A program made the position numbers and the translations under genes. Below, piece by piece: positions 44,623-54,473 of a DNA stretch of 64,000 nt (the first letter of the stretch is position 1; every line of letters starts with the position of its first letter). The notes beneath the pieces were generated by a model. That model was not told the origin of the DNA, searched no databases, and worked only from the letters and a program-made list of their open reading frames with translations. Origin of the DNA: Sphingomonadales bacterium (GTDB taxonomy: Bacteria > Bacteroidota > Bacteroidia > Chitinophagales > Chitinophagaceae); contig VHAT01000005.1 in NCBI GenBank assembly GCA_016872195.1, forward strand, positions 1-64,000, written 5' to 3'.

Positions 44623-45681
44623 ATGACCACACCACTTCTCACTGAATTTTCAAAAGGCGGCGGCTGCAGCTGTAAGATCGCCCCGCGGGTACTCGAAGAG
44701 ATCCTGCACTCCACCATCGCACGTCCGCACGATGCGGCTTTGTTAGTGGGCTACGACACCAATGACGATGCGGCGGTATATGATCTGGGTAATGGCATGG
44801 CGCTGATCTCTAGCACCGATTTTTTTTCGCCCCTTGTCAACGATGCATTCACCTTTGGTAAGATCGCAGCGGCCAATGCCATCAGCGACATCTATGCCAT
44901 GGGAGGAAAGCCACTGGTAGCGATCGCTATTTTGGGTTGGCCCATAGATAAATTGCCCAATGCCATGGCTCAACAAGTGATCGAAGGAGGTAGAACCATT
45001 TGTCAAGAAGCGGGTATTCCCCTGGCCGGCGGACACAGCATCGACAACCCCGAACCACTCTTTGGGTTGGCGGTTACTGGGATCGTTCCGATCGAAAATC
45101 TAAAACGAAATAATACGGCTCAAGTGGGCGATTGGTTACTGCTTACCAAACCCCTGGGCACGGGGGTACTGGCGAGTGCCGATAAAAAGGGCTTGCTCGA
45201 CACCGAGCATCAAACCGTTTTATTGGATGCCCTTTGCTCTCTCAATCAGATCGGAACCGAACTCGGAAGCATCAAGGGAGTCCATGCCATTACGGACATC
45301 ACGGGCTTTGGCATCATGGGGCATCTTATCGAAATGATAAAGGGAAGCCATGCCAGCGCGGCCATTTACTACGACCAGCTGCCCATATTGCCCCGCGTAC
45401 AGGAGTTGATCACACAACGTATCTTTCCGGATGCTACTACTCGTAATTGGAGTGCTTATCAAGATAAGATCCGATTTGAAAAGGGGGTGAACGTAATGGA
45501 AGCCTTTACGCTACTGCCCGATCCGCAAACCAACGGAGGATTGCTGATCAGTGTAGCACCCGATGCTCTCGCGGCGGTGCAACAATTATTAAAAGACCGG
45601 GGCTTTGAAGCACATACAGAACCGATCGGGCAAGTAGTGGAGGCAACAGAAAAAACATTGATCATTTATCCTGGTCGGTAA
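44623..45681 (+). CDS. selD: Selenide, water dikinase (selenophosphate synthetase)
   Basis: 352 residues. The N-terminal catalytic loop GGGCSCKI has C15, C17 and K18; the reactive position is Cys here, not Sec. The PurM-like core has DDAAVYD, SSTDFFSPLVND, ANAISDIYAMGG and LAGGHSID. It makes selenophosphate from selenide and ATP. The only visible consumer is MnmH (selU), separated from it by the island. No selA or selB is in the window. Confidence 0.95.
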   Translation: MTTPLLTEFSKGGGCSCKIAPRVLEEILHSTIARPHDAALLVGYDTNDDAAVYDLGNGMALISSTDFFSPLVNDAFTFGKIAAANAISDIYAMGGKPLVAIAILGWPIDKLPNAMAQQVIEGGRTICQEAGIPLAGGHSIDNPEPLFGLAVTGIVPIENLKRNNTAQVGDWLLLTKPLGTGVLASADKKGLLDTEHQTVLLDALCSLNQIGTELGSIKGVHAITDITGFGIMGHLIEMIKGSHASAAIYYDQLPILPRVQELITQRIFPDATTRNWSAYQDKIRFEKGVNVMEAFTLLPDPQTNGGLLISVAPDALAAVQQLLKDRGFEAHTEPIGQVVEATEKTLIIYPGR

Positions 45682-45686
45682 TTTCG

Positions 45687-46133
45687 CTAAAAAACCAGAT
45701 TTTCCTTATTGCGAATTTGATCGGTAGAAAGCTCGGCCACCAATTGTACGGCCGGAATCTGTCGTATAGTTTGAATCGTGGTCTGGATAGAGGCTTCACT
45801 GACCTCATCTTCTTTCATCAACCATAAAAAATCCAGGTGCTTGAACTCGGGCAGTAAAAATTCGCCGTCAAACTTATTGTTGTATATATAATGCTCTAAA
45901 GACCCGGTGGGTTCGCGAAACTCATAGACCGAAAAAAAATATTCGCGTTTTTTATAAATGCGTTTGATCTCCAGTTCATTGATCCGAAAATCGAGGCCGA
46001 TGGTATGATTCAGGTGCCAGCAAAACTGATACCCCCGTATGGGTGCAACGATGCCTAAGAGACGTGTTCCCTCAAAAAAGGCTTCTGTTATCAGCGAATT
46101 ATCGAGGACCAGCTTGTTGACCCGTTCTGCCAT
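45687..46133 (-). CDS. IPExxxVDY-family protein
   Basis: 148 residues. The family is specific to Bacteroidetes and named after a C-terminal motif; here it reads FLLPEFKHLDFLWL. Other family-like parts are LLGIVAPIRGYQFCWHLNHTIG and HYIYNNKFDG. No known function and no membrane or signal segment. It lies 33 bp after the M28 peptidase gene start region on the same strand, convergent with selD. Confidence 0.72.
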   Translation of the reverse strand: MAERVNKLVLDNSLITEAFFEGTRLLGIVAPIRGYQFCWHLNHTIGLDFRINELEIKRIYKKREYFFSVYEFREPTGSLEHYIYNNKFDGEFLLPEFKHLDFLWLMKEDEVSEASIQTTIQTIRQIPAVQLVAELSTDQIRNKENLVF

Positions 46134-46166
46134 AGGTTGGTCTATACAAGATACAACTTATAGTCG

Positions 46167-47819
46167 TTAGAACTGAATATCGGCCACCATCTGTTCGGAG
46201 CCGCGCTGATACAACACTTTTACACGGTCACCTTTCTTGAATTTTCCAAGCGTTTGCATATAGCTCTCCATTGAGCCGATCTTATAATCACCTATTTGCA
46301 AAACAATATCGCCGGCGCGAATACCTGCCTTTTGAGCAGGACGACCTTCGCTGACACCATCGGCTCTTACTCCTGTTCCGCTATAGGTATAATCGGGCAT
46401 AATACCCATAGAAACACTAAAGCGTGCCGATGTTGTGGTTTGCGTTTCGCGCGTTTTTAAAAAAGCCAATCGCCCTGTCTTATCGGTTTGGTCGATCAGT
46501 TGTTCCATGTGGCGAAGTATGGTTACCATTCCCTTGTAGTTGATGCGATCAGCATCATCGCTGGGCTTATGATAATCGGTATGCAAACCGGTAAAATAAA
46601 ATAAGACGGGAATGTCTTTGCGATAAAACGAGGTATGATCACTTGGACCCGAGCCGCTCGAATCGATCTTTACCTGAAACGCAGTCTTGGTATTATTGTT
46701 AACCACCGAAGACCAGTATGGAGATGTTCCGTATCCCCCAATAGTAACAGTTTTGGTGCTATCGTTCAGGCGACCCACCATATCCATATTGATCATGTAA
46801 TTGACCGTCTTGAGATCGATGGTAGGATTCTCAACGAAATGTTTTGATCCATAAAGTCCCAACTCCTCGCCAGAAAAAGCAATGAGTAAATAATTATTCG
46901 AGCGAGCGGCCGACTTTTTTAATTCGGAACCCAATACCAACAAGGTGGCCGTACCACTGGCATTATCATCGGCTCCGTTATGAATAGCCGCCTCTTTTTT
47001 CTCGTATCGAGAATTTCCATCTTCTCCATACCCAAGGTGATCGAAATGAGCGCCAAGCACCACGGTGGTAGGGGCGCCGTTATTTATATAGCCGATCACA
47101 TTCGACCCGCTTCGGACTACATCGCTCAGCGAAGCACGGGCATCGAGTTCTAGCGAAGCAATTTCTTGATTCAAAAAAGGAGCGATCGCGTTATGTTTGA
47201 TAAAAAAGACCGGAAGGTTTACCAGCGGTAGTTTATCCTTGGCGTTAAAGCTAAGTTTGTCGTCTATGGTGCTACTGTTATACCAAAGTAATGCTTCCGC
47301 ACCTTTTTCTTTGGCCTTTGTGCTGAATTCATAAATGTACCCCGCCAAGTCAAAATGAGGATTGGTCTTATTTTCTTCGAGTACCTCATGCAGATCGATC
47401 ATCCAGGGTGCGCCCATTTCGCGTAATCCTGGCGTAAGAGTACCCGCAACAGACCCGGTGGCGCTAAATGAAAAAACAAAGAACTCTTTTTCGGGGGTCA
47501 GTGCTTTTTTCGCTATGATCAACTTCGCATCGGTTCCTATTTTTTTTCCTTCATTAACAGAAAAGGGTTGATAATACCCTTCGGTGCCCTTTGGGATCAG
47601 CCCAGACAGTTGAAATTGCCCGGCAATGTATTCCATAGCTAGTTTTTCGCCGGGGGTTCCCGTGCGGCGGCCTTCGAGCCGATCATCGGCCAAAAACCGG
47701 ACATGGCCTTCGAGGGTGTTTTGCAACGAACTGTTTTTCTTATCAAGATGTCGCGTAGTCGTGCAAGCGCTCAGCACAAGCAATACTATAGCAAGCGGAA
47801 ATTTTGTAAAAACTCGCAT
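46167..47819 (-). CDS. M28-family peptidase with C-terminal PDZ domain, lipoprotein
   Basis: 550 residues from the ATG at 47817-47819, with lipobox LSAC. A PA insert domain (about 110-260) precedes the M28 zinc peptidase: LGAHFDHLGYG (His, Asp region), HNGADDNASGTATLL (zinc Asp), AFSGEELGLYGS (Glu pair), NMDMVGRL and HTDYHKPSDD (His). A PDZ domain forms the last 90 residues (GRPAQKAGIRAGDIVLQIGD). It should trim peptides in the periplasm or at the outer membrane. Confidence 0.9.
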   Translation of the reverse strand: MRVFTKFPLAIVLLVLSACTTTRHLDKKNSSLQNTLEGHVRFLADDRLEGRRTGTPGEKLAMEYIAGQFQLSGLIPKGTEGYYQPFSVNEGKKIGTDAKLIIAKKALTPEKEFFVFSFSATGSVAGTLTPGLREMGAPWMIDLHEVLEENKTNPHFDLAGYIYEFSTKAKEKGAEALLWYNSSTIDDKLSFNAKDKLPLVNLPVFFIKHNAIAPFLNQEIASLELDARASLSDVVRSGSNVIGYINNGAPTTVVLGAHFDHLGYGEDGNSRYEKKEAAIHNGADDNASGTATLLVLGSELKKSAARSNNYLLIAFSGEELGLYGSKHFVENPTIDLKTVNYMINMDMVGRLNDSTKTVTIGGYGTSPYWSSVVNNNTKTAFQVKIDSSGSGPSDHTSFYRKDIPVLFYFTGLHTDYHKPSDDADRINYKGMVTILRHMEQLIDQTDKTGRLAFLKTRETQTTTSARFSVSMGIMPDYTYSGTGVRADGVSEGRPAQKAGIRAGDIVLQIGDYKIGSMESYMQTLGKFKKGDRVKVLYQRGSEQMVADIQF

Positions 47820-47840
47820 AGGGGTATAATTAACCGGCAG

Positions 47841-47848
47841 CAAAGTTA
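47841..47848 (-). promoter_or_regulatory. -7 box of the M28 peptidase gene
   Basis: Minus strand TAACTTTG matches TAnnTTTG, 21 nt before the ATG. No -33 box is recognised. Confidence 0.35.
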
Positions 47849-47913
47849 CCAACTGTCCGGATGCTTTGTGCATTAAGCCCGAGATTTTGGGGGATGGTTT
47901 GGCGCTCAGTGTC

Positions 47914-47921
47914 TACTTTTG
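47914..47921 (+). promoter_or_regulatory. -7 box of feoB
   Basis: TACTTTTG matches TAnnTTTG. It ends 18 nt before the TTG at 47940 and overlaps the TTG at 47919, so it argues for 47940 as the feoB start. The nearest TTTG upstream (47886-47889) is 24 bp away, a little too far. Confidence 0.35.
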
Positions 47922-47939
47922 CATTCTATTATTAACAGC

Positions 47940-50048
47940 TTGAGTCAGACCGGTCTGCATATTGCGTTAGTGGGTAATCCCAACAGTGGTAAAAGCTCGC
48001 TTTTTAACTGTCTGACCGGACTGCAACAAAAGGTGGGCAATTTTCCGGGGGTAACGGTCGAAAAAAAACTGGGATCCGCTGTTATTGGAGAGGTTTCGGC
48101 CTCTATCATAGACCTGCCTGGCACCTATAGTCTCTATCCAAGAAGGCTCGATGAGTGGGTTACTTATCGGGTGGTCATGAACGAAGAGACAGATATTGTT
48201 CCCGATCTGATCGTGGTGGTGGTCGACGCCAGCAACCTGAAAAGAAATCTTCTTTTTTGTACCCAATTGCTCGATCTGAAGCGACCAGTCGTAGTAGCCC
48301 TTACTATGATGGATCTGGCCCGCCAGCGCGGCATCAAGATCGATATTGGAGCGCTGGCTCGTGAATTAGGCGTAGCGGTGGTAGCGGTAGATCCTCGAAA
48401 AGGAAAGGGGGTAACGGAATTAAAAAAAGCGATCGGGCTTACCTCACAAGGTGCCTATAAAATTCCTCCCCGCGATTTTATCGATAATCTTAGTTTGGCC
48501 CCACTCGCGATTCAAAAAATAAAAGCGATTGCGCCTGATTGCAGTGATTATAAAGCCATTCACCTACTTACTCATAACGATTCGTTTGAGTTGCCCGCTT
48601 TATTTCAACAGCAGGTGGAGTCCATTAAAAAAGAGGTTGCCTTTACGCCTACTAAAATTCAGGCCGAAGAGATCTTACAGCGTTATGCCCGTATTCGACA
48701 GCTTATGCAGATCGCCGTTGCTGAGCCCGATCCGCTGCAGCGAACCCTGCGTACCGAAAAACTAGATACGATCTTGTTGCATCGGCGCTGGGGATATCTG
48801 ATCTTGCTTTCCGTTTTGTTTTTATTTTTCCAAAGTGTGTTCGTCTTGGCGCAATATCCAATGGACTGGATCGAAATGGGAATGGGGCAGTTGGGAGAAT
48901 GGACGGCAGACCAGTTACCGCCGGGCATGCTAACCGACCTGCTGGTCAACGGTGTCTTAGCCGGGCTGGGGGGTATTGTAGTATTTGTTCCGCAGATCAT
49001 GATCTTATTTGGGATCATTACCCTGCTCGAAGATTCGGGTTATATGGCACGCATTAGTTTTTTATCGGACCGGCTAATGCGCAGTGTAGGGCTCAATGGG
49101 AAAAGTGTTATGCCCATGATCAGCGGATTTGCCTGCGCAGTCCCGGCCATTATGAGCACCCGAAATATCGAGAATAGAAAAGAGCGATTACTTACCATCT
49201 TGGTTACGCCCCTTATGAGTTGTTCGGCCAGACTGCCGGTCTATACGACCATTACCGGATTGGTAATTCCTAATAATTATCTATTGGGGTTTCTTAGCGT
49301 ACAAGGGTTGGTGTTATTGGGCATGTATATGATGGGCATCATCATGGCAATGCTTGTTTCGTATATCGCGAACCTGTTCATTAAAATTCAAGAAAAGAGT
49401 TTTTTTATTCTGGAGTTGCCCTCTTACCGTGCGCCCCGCTGGTCCAACATCTTGCCCACGATGCTCAGCAAGGCCAGGATCTTTGTACTCGATGCAGGTA
49501 AGATCATCATGATCATCTCCCTTATTCTTTGGGGCTTGAGTTCCTTTGGTCCGCAAGCGGGCATGCAGAAAGCGCAGCAACAATACGAAACAGCTGTGTT
49601 GTCTGGAATACCGAAAGCACAAGTCGAAAGAGAATATCAAACCGCTAAGCTCGAAAATTCATTCGCCGGTTTGCTCGGTAAGACCATTGAACCAGTCATT
49701 GCCCCCCTTGGCTTTGACTGGAAGATCGGCGTGGCGCTCATCACCTCGTTTGCGGCCCGCGAAGTTTTTGTGGGAACAATGGCCACGCTCTATAGTGTGG
49801 GAGACGACGATAGTCATTTGCTCACCGAAAAAATGCGTGCAGCCCTGCGACCAGACGGTAGTCCTGTATTTACACTGGCTACCGGGTTATCACTAATGAT
49901 ATTCTATGTGTTCGCCATGCAGTGCATGAGTACGCTGGCGGTAGTAAAAAGAGAAACCAAATCTTGGAAATGGCCCCTTATTCAACTAGTGTATATGACG
50001 GGGCTGGCCTATTTACTAAGTTGGTGCTGCTACTTATTGTTTCGCTGA
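47940..50048 (+). CDS. feoB: Ferrous iron transport protein B
   Basis: 702 residues from a TTG at 47940; an alternative TTG at 47919 lies inside the -7 box. No ATG precedes the G1 motif. The G domain has GNPNSGKS (G1, 12-19), DLPGTYSLYP (G3), and TMMD (G4). A membrane domain of the Gate type follows, with GFACAVPAIMSTR, TPLMSCSARLPVY and FAAREVFVGTMATLY. It is the GTP-coupled Fe2+ importer of the inner membrane. FeoA is not fused or adjacent but lies at 54178-54408. Its end overlaps the convergent beta-lactamase-like gene by 19 bp. Confidence 0.95.
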   Translation: MSQTGLHIALVGNPNSGKSSLFNCLTGLQQKVGNFPGVTVEKKLGSAVIGEVSASIIDLPGTYSLYPRRLDEWVTYRVVMNEETDIVPDLIVVVVDASNLKRNLLFCTQLLDLKRPVVVALTMMDLARQRGIKIDIGALARELGVAVVAVDPRKGKGVTELKKAIGLTSQGAYKIPPRDFIDNLSLAPLAIQKIKAIAPDCSDYKAIHLLTHNDSFELPALFQQQVESIKKEVAFTPTKIQAEEILQRYARIRQLMQIAVAEPDPLQRTLRTEKLDTILLHRRWGYLILLSVLFLFFQSVFVLAQYPMDWIEMGMGQLGEWTADQLPPGMLTDLLVNGVLAGLGGIVVFVPQIMILFGIITLLEDSGYMARISFLSDRLMRSVGLNGKSVMPMISGFACAVPAIMSTRNIENRKERLLTILVTPLMSCSARLPVYTTITGLVIPNNYLLGFLSVQGLVLLGMYMMGIIMAMLVSYIANLFIKIQEKSFFILELPSYRAPRWSNILPTMLSKARIFVLDAGKIIMIISLILWGLSSFGPQAGMQKAQQQYETAVLSGIPKAQVEREYQTAKLENSFAGLLGKTIEPVIAPLGFDWKIGVALITSFAAREVFVGTMATLYSVGDDDSHLLTEKMRAALRPDGSPVFTLATGLSLMIFYVFAMQCMSTLAVVKRETKSWKWPLIQLVYMTGLAYLLSWCCYLLFR

Positions 50049-50944
50049 TTGATGGGTGGGGTCCATTTGTCTTTGGGCTCAAAGTGATCCCATAGCATCG
50101 TGGCCATTGATCGCGCCAGGGTCCAAGCCTCATTGTCGTGCGTCCAGCGTTGGTCTATATTGTTCTTGGTAAAGATGCAAAATACAAAAGGCCTATGAGG
50201 GGCGTTCACGATCATGGCCTCGCTGCGCGACGCGTTGACACATCCGTTTTTGCTAAAGACCTCTATATAAGGAGGAAAGCAACCGAGCGATTCATCCTCA
50301 TCCCAAAAATTGCGGCTCATAGCCCTTAGCATTTTTTCGCTCGCATACGGAGAGAACACCTCTTTGCGATAGATCCTTTCGAGTAGAAGCCCCAGTTCGG
50401 CAGGCGTGGTTTGGCCCCAGCCGTATTGCGTTCTATTCGCTTCGCGACCGGGCGTTCTCGAATTAACATAGGTCGACAAGAGTCCTTGTTCATTTAAAAG
50501 TTGGTTGATGCGTTGACCCCCGCCAGCTAGCGATTGCAACCAGAGACTGGCTGTATTATCACTGGTGGTCATCATCAACATAATTATTTTTTTTAGCGCA
50601 ATCTTTTCGCCGTCCTTGAACGATCCCAAAATATCTTCCCCGGTATACAACAGCGAATCGCGATAAACATGCTGACTATCATACTGAAGTTGGCCGTTTT
50701 GCACAGCGGCCGTTATCCCTAGTAAAATGGGTACTTTGACAATGCTGGCAGTAGGAAAAATAGTATCGGCATGATAGACCGCGATCTTTCCGCTGCGAAG
50801 ATCCTTAATATAAACACCCACTTCTCCCCGAAATCCCTTTAGGGTAGTTGCGATTTTTGCTTCCAGTTTTTTATCGTGTGGTTGAGCGATCAGTAGTGTT
50901 GATACTGTCAACCCCAAAAGAAAAAAAACGATCAAACGATACAT
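50030..50944 (-). CDS. Class A beta-lactamase-like serine hydrolase with altered motifs
   Basis: 304 residues with a signal peptide ending LIAQ. SxxK is SIVK (S67, K70); SDN is at 128-130 (TTSDNTAS). The third motif is KNG (232-234) instead of KTG or KSG. In the omega-loop region (NSRTPGREANRTQYG) the general-base Glu166 of class A enzymes is not visible at the expected position; a Thr stands there. Such proteins can acylate with beta-lactams or peptidoglycan peptides but would deacylate poorly. It may be a DD-peptidase-like or regulatory protein rather than a resistance enzyme. It is 3 bp from the M20 amidohydrolase gene. Confidence 0.78.
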   Translation of the reverse strand: MYRLIVFFLLGLTVSTLLIAQPHDKKLEAKIATTLKGFRGEVGVYIKDLRSGKIAVYHADTIFPTASIVKVPILLGITAAVQNGQLQYDSQHVYRDSLLYTGEDILGSFKDGEKIALKKIIMLMMTTSDNTASLWLQSLAGGGQRINQLLNEQGLLSTYVNSRTPGREANRTQYGWGQTTPAELGLLLERIYRKEVFSPYASEKMLRAMSRNFWDEDESLGCFPPYIEVFSKNGCVNASRSEAMIVNAPHRPFVFCIFTKNNIDQRWTHDNEAWTLARSMATMLWDHFEPKDKWTPPINQRNNK

Positions 50945-50947
50945 GTA

Positions 50948-52255
50948 TTATTTTTTTGGCGTCCGCATATAATCCAAGACTAGCGCACAGAATGTTTTAA
51001 CGCCGGCAGGCATTCCGCTGTTATCAACATAAAAATCGGGTGTGTGATGTGGTGCGGCCTTTCTTGGATCGTTTCCCTTGGGCATACCCCCTACGGAAAA
51101 AAAGAAAGAGGGCGCCTTGGTTCCATAGAAAGAAAAATCTTCGGCGCCGGTAACCCAATTCGTATCGCCCACATTGGCAGCCCCCAGCGTACGCTCGATG
51201 GTAGGTACCATTTGCTTTACGAGTTCGGGAGTATTATAGGTAACCAATGTTTTTGTCTCGATCATGACGTCGGCGGTGGCTCCGCTGGCGGCGGCAATAA
51301 GAGTGGCGGTCTGTTTGATCTTTTCGTGGACGATCTTTTGCATCTCACTGTCGAGCGTGCGAATGGTTCCCTGAATAGTACAAGTCTCCGAAATAATATT
51401 CTGACGAACCCCTCCATTGATCATACCCACGGTAATAACAACAGGGGCCTTGGTCAATTCCATCTGGCGACTTACGATACTCTGTAATCCACCGATGATC
51501 TGGGCCGATATCTGAATGGGATCCACACCGCGCCAAGGTTGTGAACCATGGCTACCCTTTCCATTTACTTTTATTGAAAACCAATCTGCCGCGGCCATAA
51601 AGGCGCCCGGCTTGTAAAGCACCTTGCCCGCCTCTAGTTCGGAAGAAATGTGCATACCAAAGATCACGTCTACCTTCGGGTTGTCCATCACTCCTTCTTT
51701 AACCATTAAGGGTGCGCCACCCTCCTCTCCCTCGGGAGCCCCTTCTTCGGCAGGTTGAAAAATAAATTTTACACTGCCTTGTAATTGATCTTTCATAGAG
51801 GCTAATACCTCGGCAGTTGCCATCAACATAGCCACATGGGTATCGTGGCCGCAGGCGTGCATGACCCCAACTTCGTTACCATTATAAATGGCCCTTTCTT
51901 TAGAAGCATACGAAAGAGGTGCTCGCTCGGTAATTGGAAGGGCATCCATATCGGCACGCAATCCGATACAAGGTCCTGGTTTGGCGCCCCGTAACAGACC
52001 TACCACACCGGTTTTGCCCACCCCCTCGGTTACTTCGATGCCCAAGGAGCGAAGATGGTCCGCCACCAGACGGGCTGTTTTTACTTCACGATTCCCTAAT
52101 TCGGGATATTGGTGAATGCGCTCACGCCACGCATTGGTCTTTTGTTGTAGAGCATCGGCTTTTGCAAAAGCAATGCTATTAAGATCGGTTGTTTTTTGCG
52201 CGCTAGATAAAAGAGTGATAGAGAACAGGCAAAATAAAAGGGTAGCTTTTTTCAC
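50948..52255 (-). CDS. M20-family amidohydrolase, exported
   Basis: 435 residues from a GTG at 52253-52255; a signal peptide ends LLSSAQ. M20 zinc motifs are GLRADMDALPI, HACGHDTHVAML, QPAEEGAPEGEEGG and GMHISSE, and the dimerisation lid HGSQPWRGVDP. Family members (hippurate hydrolase, IAA-amino acid hydrolase) cleave N-acyl amino acids. Export suggests action on periplasmic or external amides. It is probably co-transcribed with the beta-lactamase-like gene. Confidence 0.88.
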   Translation of the reverse strand: MKKATLLFCLFSITLLSSAQKTTDLNSIAFAKADALQQKTNAWRERIHQYPELGNREVKTARLVADHLRSLGIEVTEGVGKTGVVGLLRGAKPGPCIGLRADMDALPITERAPLSYASKERAIYNGNEVGVMHACGHDTHVAMLMATAEVLASMKDQLQGSVKFIFQPAEEGAPEGEEGGAPLMVKEGVMDNPKVDVIFGMHISSELEAGKVLYKPGAFMAAADWFSIKVNGKGSHGSQPWRGVDPIQISAQIIGGLQSIVSRQMELTKAPVVITVGMINGGVRQNIISETCTIQGTIRTLDSEMQKIVHEKIKQTATLIAAASGATADVMIETKTLVTYNTPELVKQMVPTIERTLGAANVGDTNWVTGAEDFSFYGTKAPSFFFSVGGMPKGNDPRKAAPHHTPDFYVDNSGMPAGVKTFCALVLDYMRTPKK

Positions 52256-52361
52256 AATTCGGTGGTTTGATGTGAAATTACACCAATTGATTCTTTTTCT
52301 ACCCTTCGACCGACCCGGTCTTTGCTGATTAGCGCAGAATATTTTATATTTTTAAAGCACC

Positions 52362-53600
52362 ATGCTGCTTCGACACCTCCCCTTTTTACGGGCTGTTTTT
52401 TGGCACAGTATTTCTGCTTTTGGCGGACCGCAGGCACATCTGGGGATGATGTTAAAGACCTTTGTTCAAAAAACCCCCTATGTAACAGAAGAAGAACTGA
52501 TGGAATACAACGCATTTTGTCAGTTGCTTCCCGGCGCATCCTCTACTCAAACGCTGGCCCTGATCGGATATAAGCGCGGTGGGGTGCTGTTAGCGTCGCT
52601 AACCTTGTTGATATGGATCCTTCCGGCCAGTATTCTCATGGGTGCTTTTTCTTTTTTGCTGGTCAGCTTAGAGGGCCAGGAGGCCCAATTCGAAATTTTC
52701 CGCTTTATTCCCCCTATGGCAGCCGGTTTTTTGGCTTTTTCGATTTTGAGAATTTTTCCGTTGTCTATAAAAAATCCGATCACCTGGGTGATCATGCTGG
52801 TAAGCGCGGCCGCCACCGGCGTTTTGTTTGGCCGACCCTGGCTAGTGCCCTTGTTGATTGTGGTAGGTGGCATTGCCACGAACTTAAGTACCCGACGTAT
52901 TCCGCAAGGCGCCGACAAACCCAAGGCTGTTCGTTGGTGGAATTTTTGGCTCTTCGGAATTATTTTTATTGCCGCCGGTATTCTCAGCGAAACCGCCCGC
53001 ACCAACAACTGGGATGAGCGAAAGCCCATCAACCTTTTTGAAAACACTTATCGCCTTGGAAGTTTTGTTTTCGGGGGCGGACAAGTATTACTACCGATGA
53101 TGTACGAACAGTGGAGTGTTCGACCCGCCAATGTAAAAGAAAAAAATCCCAATGCCATTCAGATCGATCAAGATAAATTATATACCGGTATGGGGATCGT
53201 TCAAGCCGTTCCGGGACCTGTGTTTTCAGTCGCTTCATTTACGGGTGGCTTGGCTTTAAAAGACCAGGGAAGCGCAATGCAATTATTGGGTTGTCTGATT
53301 GGCACTATCGCCATTTTTTTACCCAGCGCCCTATTGGTCTTGTTCTTTTATCCTGTTTGGCACAACCTAAAAAAATATGCGGTCGTATATCGCTCGCTCG
53401 AGGGGATCAATGCGGCGGTGGTGGGGATCATGATCGCCTCTACCCTTTATATTTCAAAAGATATTTCATTGACAGACGGTAATGTGATCAGTAGTATCAA
53501 TCTGCTGGTAATACTGGCTACGGTCTTGTTGCTGCGCTTTACCAATACTTTTTCGGCATTGATCGTTTTGATTTGTCTGGCGCTGGGTTATTTTTTATAA
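52362..53600 (+). CDS. chrA: Chromate transporter ChrA family (CHR)
   Basis: 412 residues, long form with two homologous halves. N-half signature [13 protein letters not shown] and [21 protein letters not shown]-half [15 protein letters not shown] and [19 protein letters not shown]. It has about ten to twelve hydrophobic segments. Members export chromate; in many bacteria the real substrate is another oxyanion such as sulfate. Its stop overlaps the convergent nadD by 13 bp. Confidence 0.9.
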   Translation: MLLRHLPFLRAVFWHSISAFGGPQAHLGMMLKTFVQKTPYVTEEELMEYNAFCQLLPGASSTQTLALIGYKRGGVLLASLTLLIWILPASILMGAFSFLLVSLEGQEAQFEIFRFIPPMAAGFLAFSILRIFPLSIKNPITWVIMLVSAAATGVLFGRPWLVPLLIVVGGIATNLSTRRIPQGADKPKAVRWWNFWLFGIIFIAAGILSETARTNNWDERKPINLFENTYRLGSFVFGGGQVLLPMMYEQWSVRPANVKEKNPNAIQIDQDKLYTGMGIVQAVPGPVFSVASFTGGLALKDQGSAMQLLGCLIGTIAIFLPSALLVLFFYPVWHNLKKYAVVYRSLEGINAAVVGIMIASTLYISKDISLTDGNVISSINLLVILATVLLLRFTNTFSALIVLICLALGYFL

Positions 53601-54160
53601 TACCCGCCTCTTTCTATTTCTTCTATGACCACATCGGGCAACATGTAGCGAATTGATTTTCCCTTCGCGATACAATCACGTATATAAGTAGAAGAGAGTT
53701 GAAGTATCGGGGCATCAATAACCCTGGCCTTAGCCCCCAACAACTCTTCGGCCTTGTAACCCAGCCGAGGATAAACGAATATTTCGTATTCCTTAATAAG
53801 TGTTTGATAGTTTTTCCAGCGAGGCAGATTCTGAAAACTATCTGCTCCCATGATGATACAAAATTCGTTTTGCGGATATTTTTCTTTCAAGTACAACAGT
53901 GTATCGATCGTATAAGAGGGTTTAGGAAGCGAAAACTCAATATCGCTTGCTTTGATCCGGCTGTCGTGCTCGGTGGCCAGGGTTACCAGGTGCAGGCGAT
54001 GATAGGCGTCAAGTAGCGTATTCTCTTTTTTCAGCGGATTTTGCGGCGATACCACCATCCAGACCTTTTCTATATCGGTCTCATTCAAAACATAATTGGC
54101 CACAATCAGATGACCCTGGTGAATGGGATTAAAGGAACCGAAATAGAGGCCAATTTTCAT
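53588..54160 (-). CDS. nadD: Nicotinate-nucleotide adenylyltransferase
   Basis: 190 residues. The nucleotidyltransferase start [15 protein letters not shown] (3-17) has the GxxxPxHxGH motif; the ISSTxxR motif is at [20 protein letters not shown] in the C-terminal half. It adenylates nicotinate mononucleotide to deamido-NAD. With nadA in the window it belongs to de novo and salvage NAD synthesis. 17 bp after feoA, same strand. Confidence 0.93.
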   Translation of the reverse strand: MKIGLYFGSFNPIHQGHLIVANYVLNETDIEKVWMVVSPQNPLKKENTLLDAYHRLHLVTLATEHDSRIKASDIEFSLPKPSYTIDTLLYLKEKYPQNEFCIIMGADSFQNLPRWKNYQTLIKEYEIFVYPRLGYKAEELLGAKARVIDAPILQLSSTYIRDCIAKGKSIRYMLPDVVIEEIERGGYYKK

Positions 54161-54177
54161 TTATAATACAATTATTA

Positions 54178-54408
54178 TCAATTGATTAAGTCGACAAAAA
54201 TGGCATCGGCTTCGTTGATTCGCAGGCTTAGATGATATCCTGCTACCGATACAGAAAGGGGGTCGCCCAAGGGGGCTATTTGCTCTACCAAGATGGTCTC
54301 GCCCGGAACACAGCCCATTTCCATGAGTTTTAGAAATATATCGTTGTTTTGAAACTCCTTTATTACTCCCGACTGGCCCGGCTTGAGTTCAGATAATCGA
54401 CACACCAT
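54178..54408 (-). CDS. feoA: FeoA-domain protein
   Basis: 76 residues from the ATG at 54406-54408; a longer frame to 54489 overlaps the divergent ybeY start. The SH3-like FeoA domain is clear: LSELKPGQSGVIKEF, LKLMEMGCVPGETILVE and AGYHLSLRINEADAIFV. It assists FeoB. Here it is separated from feoB by four genes and sits before nadD. It has its own -7 box. Confidence 0.9.
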   Translation of the reverse strand: MVCRLSELKPGQSGVIKEFQNNDIFLKLMEMGCVPGETILVEQIAPLGDPLSVSVAGYHLSLRINEADAIFVDLIN

Positions 54409-54426
54409 GATCCGAATATTATTTTG

Positions 54427-54434
54427 CAAAGCTA
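54427..54434 (-). promoter_or_regulatory. -7 box of feoA
   Basis: Minus strand TAGCTTTG matches TAnnTTTG, 18 nt before the ATG at 54408. No -33 TTTG is seen. The 65-bp gap to ybeY is shared by divergent promoters. Confidence 0.35.
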
Positions 54435-54473
54435 CCCTTGTTGAGTGGTATTTCTTTACGATTTTTGATATTG

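Noticed and set aside
44665..44676. SelD active site as selenocysteine (TGA) codon
   Set aside because: The codons at the CSC motif read tgc and tgt; no TGA is there, so SelD is a Cys form.
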